DNA of 14,436 nucleotides from Nitrospirota bacterium (lineage in GTDB: Bacteria > Nitrospirota > Thermodesulfovibrionia > Thermodesulfovibrionales > JdFR-88), in NCBI GenBank assembly GCA_021819985.1, contig JAKAEG010000038.1, positions 1 to 14,436 on the forward strand. Reading direction: 5' to 3'. The notes under the pieces are model-generated. The model was not told the origin of the DNA. It saw nothing but the letters and a program-made list of their open reading frames with translations, and did no database searches. A program made the translations under genes and the position numbers. Positions 13,447 through 14,436 of this stretch are shown one piece after another. How positions within the stretch are numbered: position 1 is the first letter of the stretch; each line of letters opens with the position of its first letter.

Positions 13447-14436
13447 CTAAACAGGGTTCAGGACTTTGTCTATCACGGTCCTTGCCACGACCAGAGGGTC
13501 TATGAAGGAGCTGTCCATGTCCTGTTCCAGGTCCCTTTTGTTCGAAAGATAAGTGATCCTGTCCTGCATGCGTTCGCGCAGGAACTCCATATAGGCCGCG
13601 ACCTTTGGCGGCTTGTATTTCTTATCGTAGTCCGGCCCGAAGAGGTCGTTGCCGTTTTTGGGTATCGAGAGGCCCTGGAACCGCTTCCAGTCACGCCAGT
13701 CAATGTTGCCCCTTACAAGCTCGGTCATTATCTTTAAAGAAAGCACTTTGGGGATGTCTATCAGGCCATCGGGCAGACCGAAGGCATGGGTGTTCATTAT
13801 GTAGCATTCGCACCCTGCCTTGAAGAGCTTCATGAACTGCTGGCAGTCCACGATCAGCGGGTGCACCCTGAATGGGTTCGCGAAGGGCTCTATTACAAGT
13901 TTATTAAGCTCCTTGGCGTCGATGTTCTCAACCCCCTTGGCCCTCAAGGTGGAAAGCGAGGCCCCCATGGCCACAGCAAGGCCTGCGGAGTTCACCTTGC
14001 ATATGGGCGGAAGGCTCGTGTCCTTCTGAAGCCATACGACTTTTCCCGGCGCCGCACAGAAATCGTCATGGTTGAACATGTCGCGGGACTTCAGGCACCG
14101 GCCGTTGTCATTCCTGATGTCCTCGGCCACTATCTTCCTCTCGCCATCAGGCGTTTCGAGCACCGCCACGTTCTGCGCGGAGTAGAAATATCTTATTATC
14201 GGGTCGTTGAACCTGACTGCGTCCGTCTTGTCAAAAAGCGACGGTTCAAGCGCGGTGGTAAGGTTGTTTTCGAAATCTATAAGAAATGCGTCATCATGCA
14301 CGACGGTCACTTTTTCGTCCGGTTTGAGCGTGCCCTCATGGTCAAGGCTGTTAGTTATGGACGACTTGCCAGAGCCTGACAGCCCGAAGACGGCCACCGG
14401 CGGGTTATTGCCTATGGTCTTGATGCCGCCGTGGCA
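13447..14436 (-). CDS. ATP-type phosphoenolpyruvate carboxykinase-like protein (C-terminal part, runs off window)
   Basis: The frame stays open to the window edge, giving about 329 residues; the GTG at 14397 is an internal codon, not the start. PEP carboxykinase interconverts oxaloacetate and PEP with a nucleotide, at the start of gluconeogenesis. Visible landmarks: CHGG at the edge, whose His is 22 residues before the P-loop Lys, as E. coli H232 is before K254; the kinase P-loop VAVFGLSGSGKSS; the acidic kinase-2-like VVHDDAFLID; LPPICKVNSAGLAVAMGASL, matching the LPPVSKLTPEQA region; and NTHAFGLPDG, where classic enzymes have NTGWSGG. The P-loop has GSGKS instead of GTGKT, and the kinase motifs are about 10 residues further apart than in E. 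coli. It is therefore a divergent subfamily, and activity is inferred rather than shown. A strong terminator follows it. Confidence 0.8.
   Translation of the reverse strand, partial: CHGGIKTIGNNPPVAVFGLSGSGKSSITNSLDHEGTLKPDEKVTVVHDDAFLIDFENNLTTALEPSLFDKTDAVRFNDPIIRYFYSAQNVAVLETPDGERKIVAEDIRNDNGRCLKSRDMFNHDDFCAAPGKVVWLQKDTSLPPICKVNSAGLAVAMGASLSTLRAKGVENIDAKELNKLVIEPFANPFRVHPLIVDCQQFMKLFKAGCECYIMNTHAFGLPDGLIDIPKVLSLKIMTELVRGNIDWRDWKRFQGLSIPKNGNDLFGPDYDKKYKPPKVAAYMEFLRERMQDRITYLSNKRDLEQDMDSSFIDPLVVARTVIDKVLNPV

Noticed and set aside
13786..14379. Plus-strand open frame (197 codons) opposite the PEP carboxykinase gene
   Set aside because: Antisense shadow caused by GC-rich codon bias; the carboxykinase frame has conserved motifs.

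Overview
The window is a stretch of chromosome from a Gram-negative (diderm) bacterium. Evidence for this is a TolC-type outer-membrane channel, an RND pump with a lipoprotein adaptor, and a YidC with the large periplasmic domain. GC looks like about 55-60% in the housekeeping genes and lower (about 45% in one line counted by hand) around the luxR-type gene. The gene set and the GTCATTCCCG-type intergenic repeats would fit Nitrospirota or a Desulfobacterota-like lineage, but nothing here fixes the phylum.

Layout. (1) 1-1712 (+): the end of yidD and all of yidC, the tail of the usual rpmH-rnpA-yidD-yidC membrane-insertion operon. (2) 1702-2700 (-): pdxA (vitamin B6 synthesis), convergent with yidC and overlapping its 3' end by 11 bp. 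(3) 2701-3012: an intergenic region with a large three-armed inverted-repeat element, then a sigma-70-like promoter with a palindrome at the expected start point. (4) 3013-8868 (+): a tripartite efflux locus of outer-membrane factor, membrane fusion protein and RND (HAE1) pump. The first two genes overlap by ATGA; the third is separated by 211 bp holding a repeat. (5) 8869-11605: an accessory-looking section with a LuxR-type quorum-sensing regulator (-) lacking a luxI partner, divergent yajQ (+), and a small cupin gene (+). It is flanked by related hairpin repeats. (6) 11606-13269 (-): trpS, coupled by ATGA overlap to an upstream M50 site-2-protease-family membrane protease. (7) 13400-14436 (-): a strong intrinsic terminator and the C-terminal part of a divergent ATP-type PEP carboxykinase that runs off the window.

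Most genes are ordinary housekeeping or efflux functions. The parts most worth a second look are the three-armed element at 2771-2908, whose two hexaloops both carry GGA; the repeat family that brackets the luxR/yajQ/cupin block; the LuxR solo that keeps its AHL-contact residues; the palindromic half-sites in front of it; and a TrpRS with a four-cysteine motif matching the known [4Fe-4S] TrpRS type. I saw no convincing evidence of a wholly new multi-gene system.
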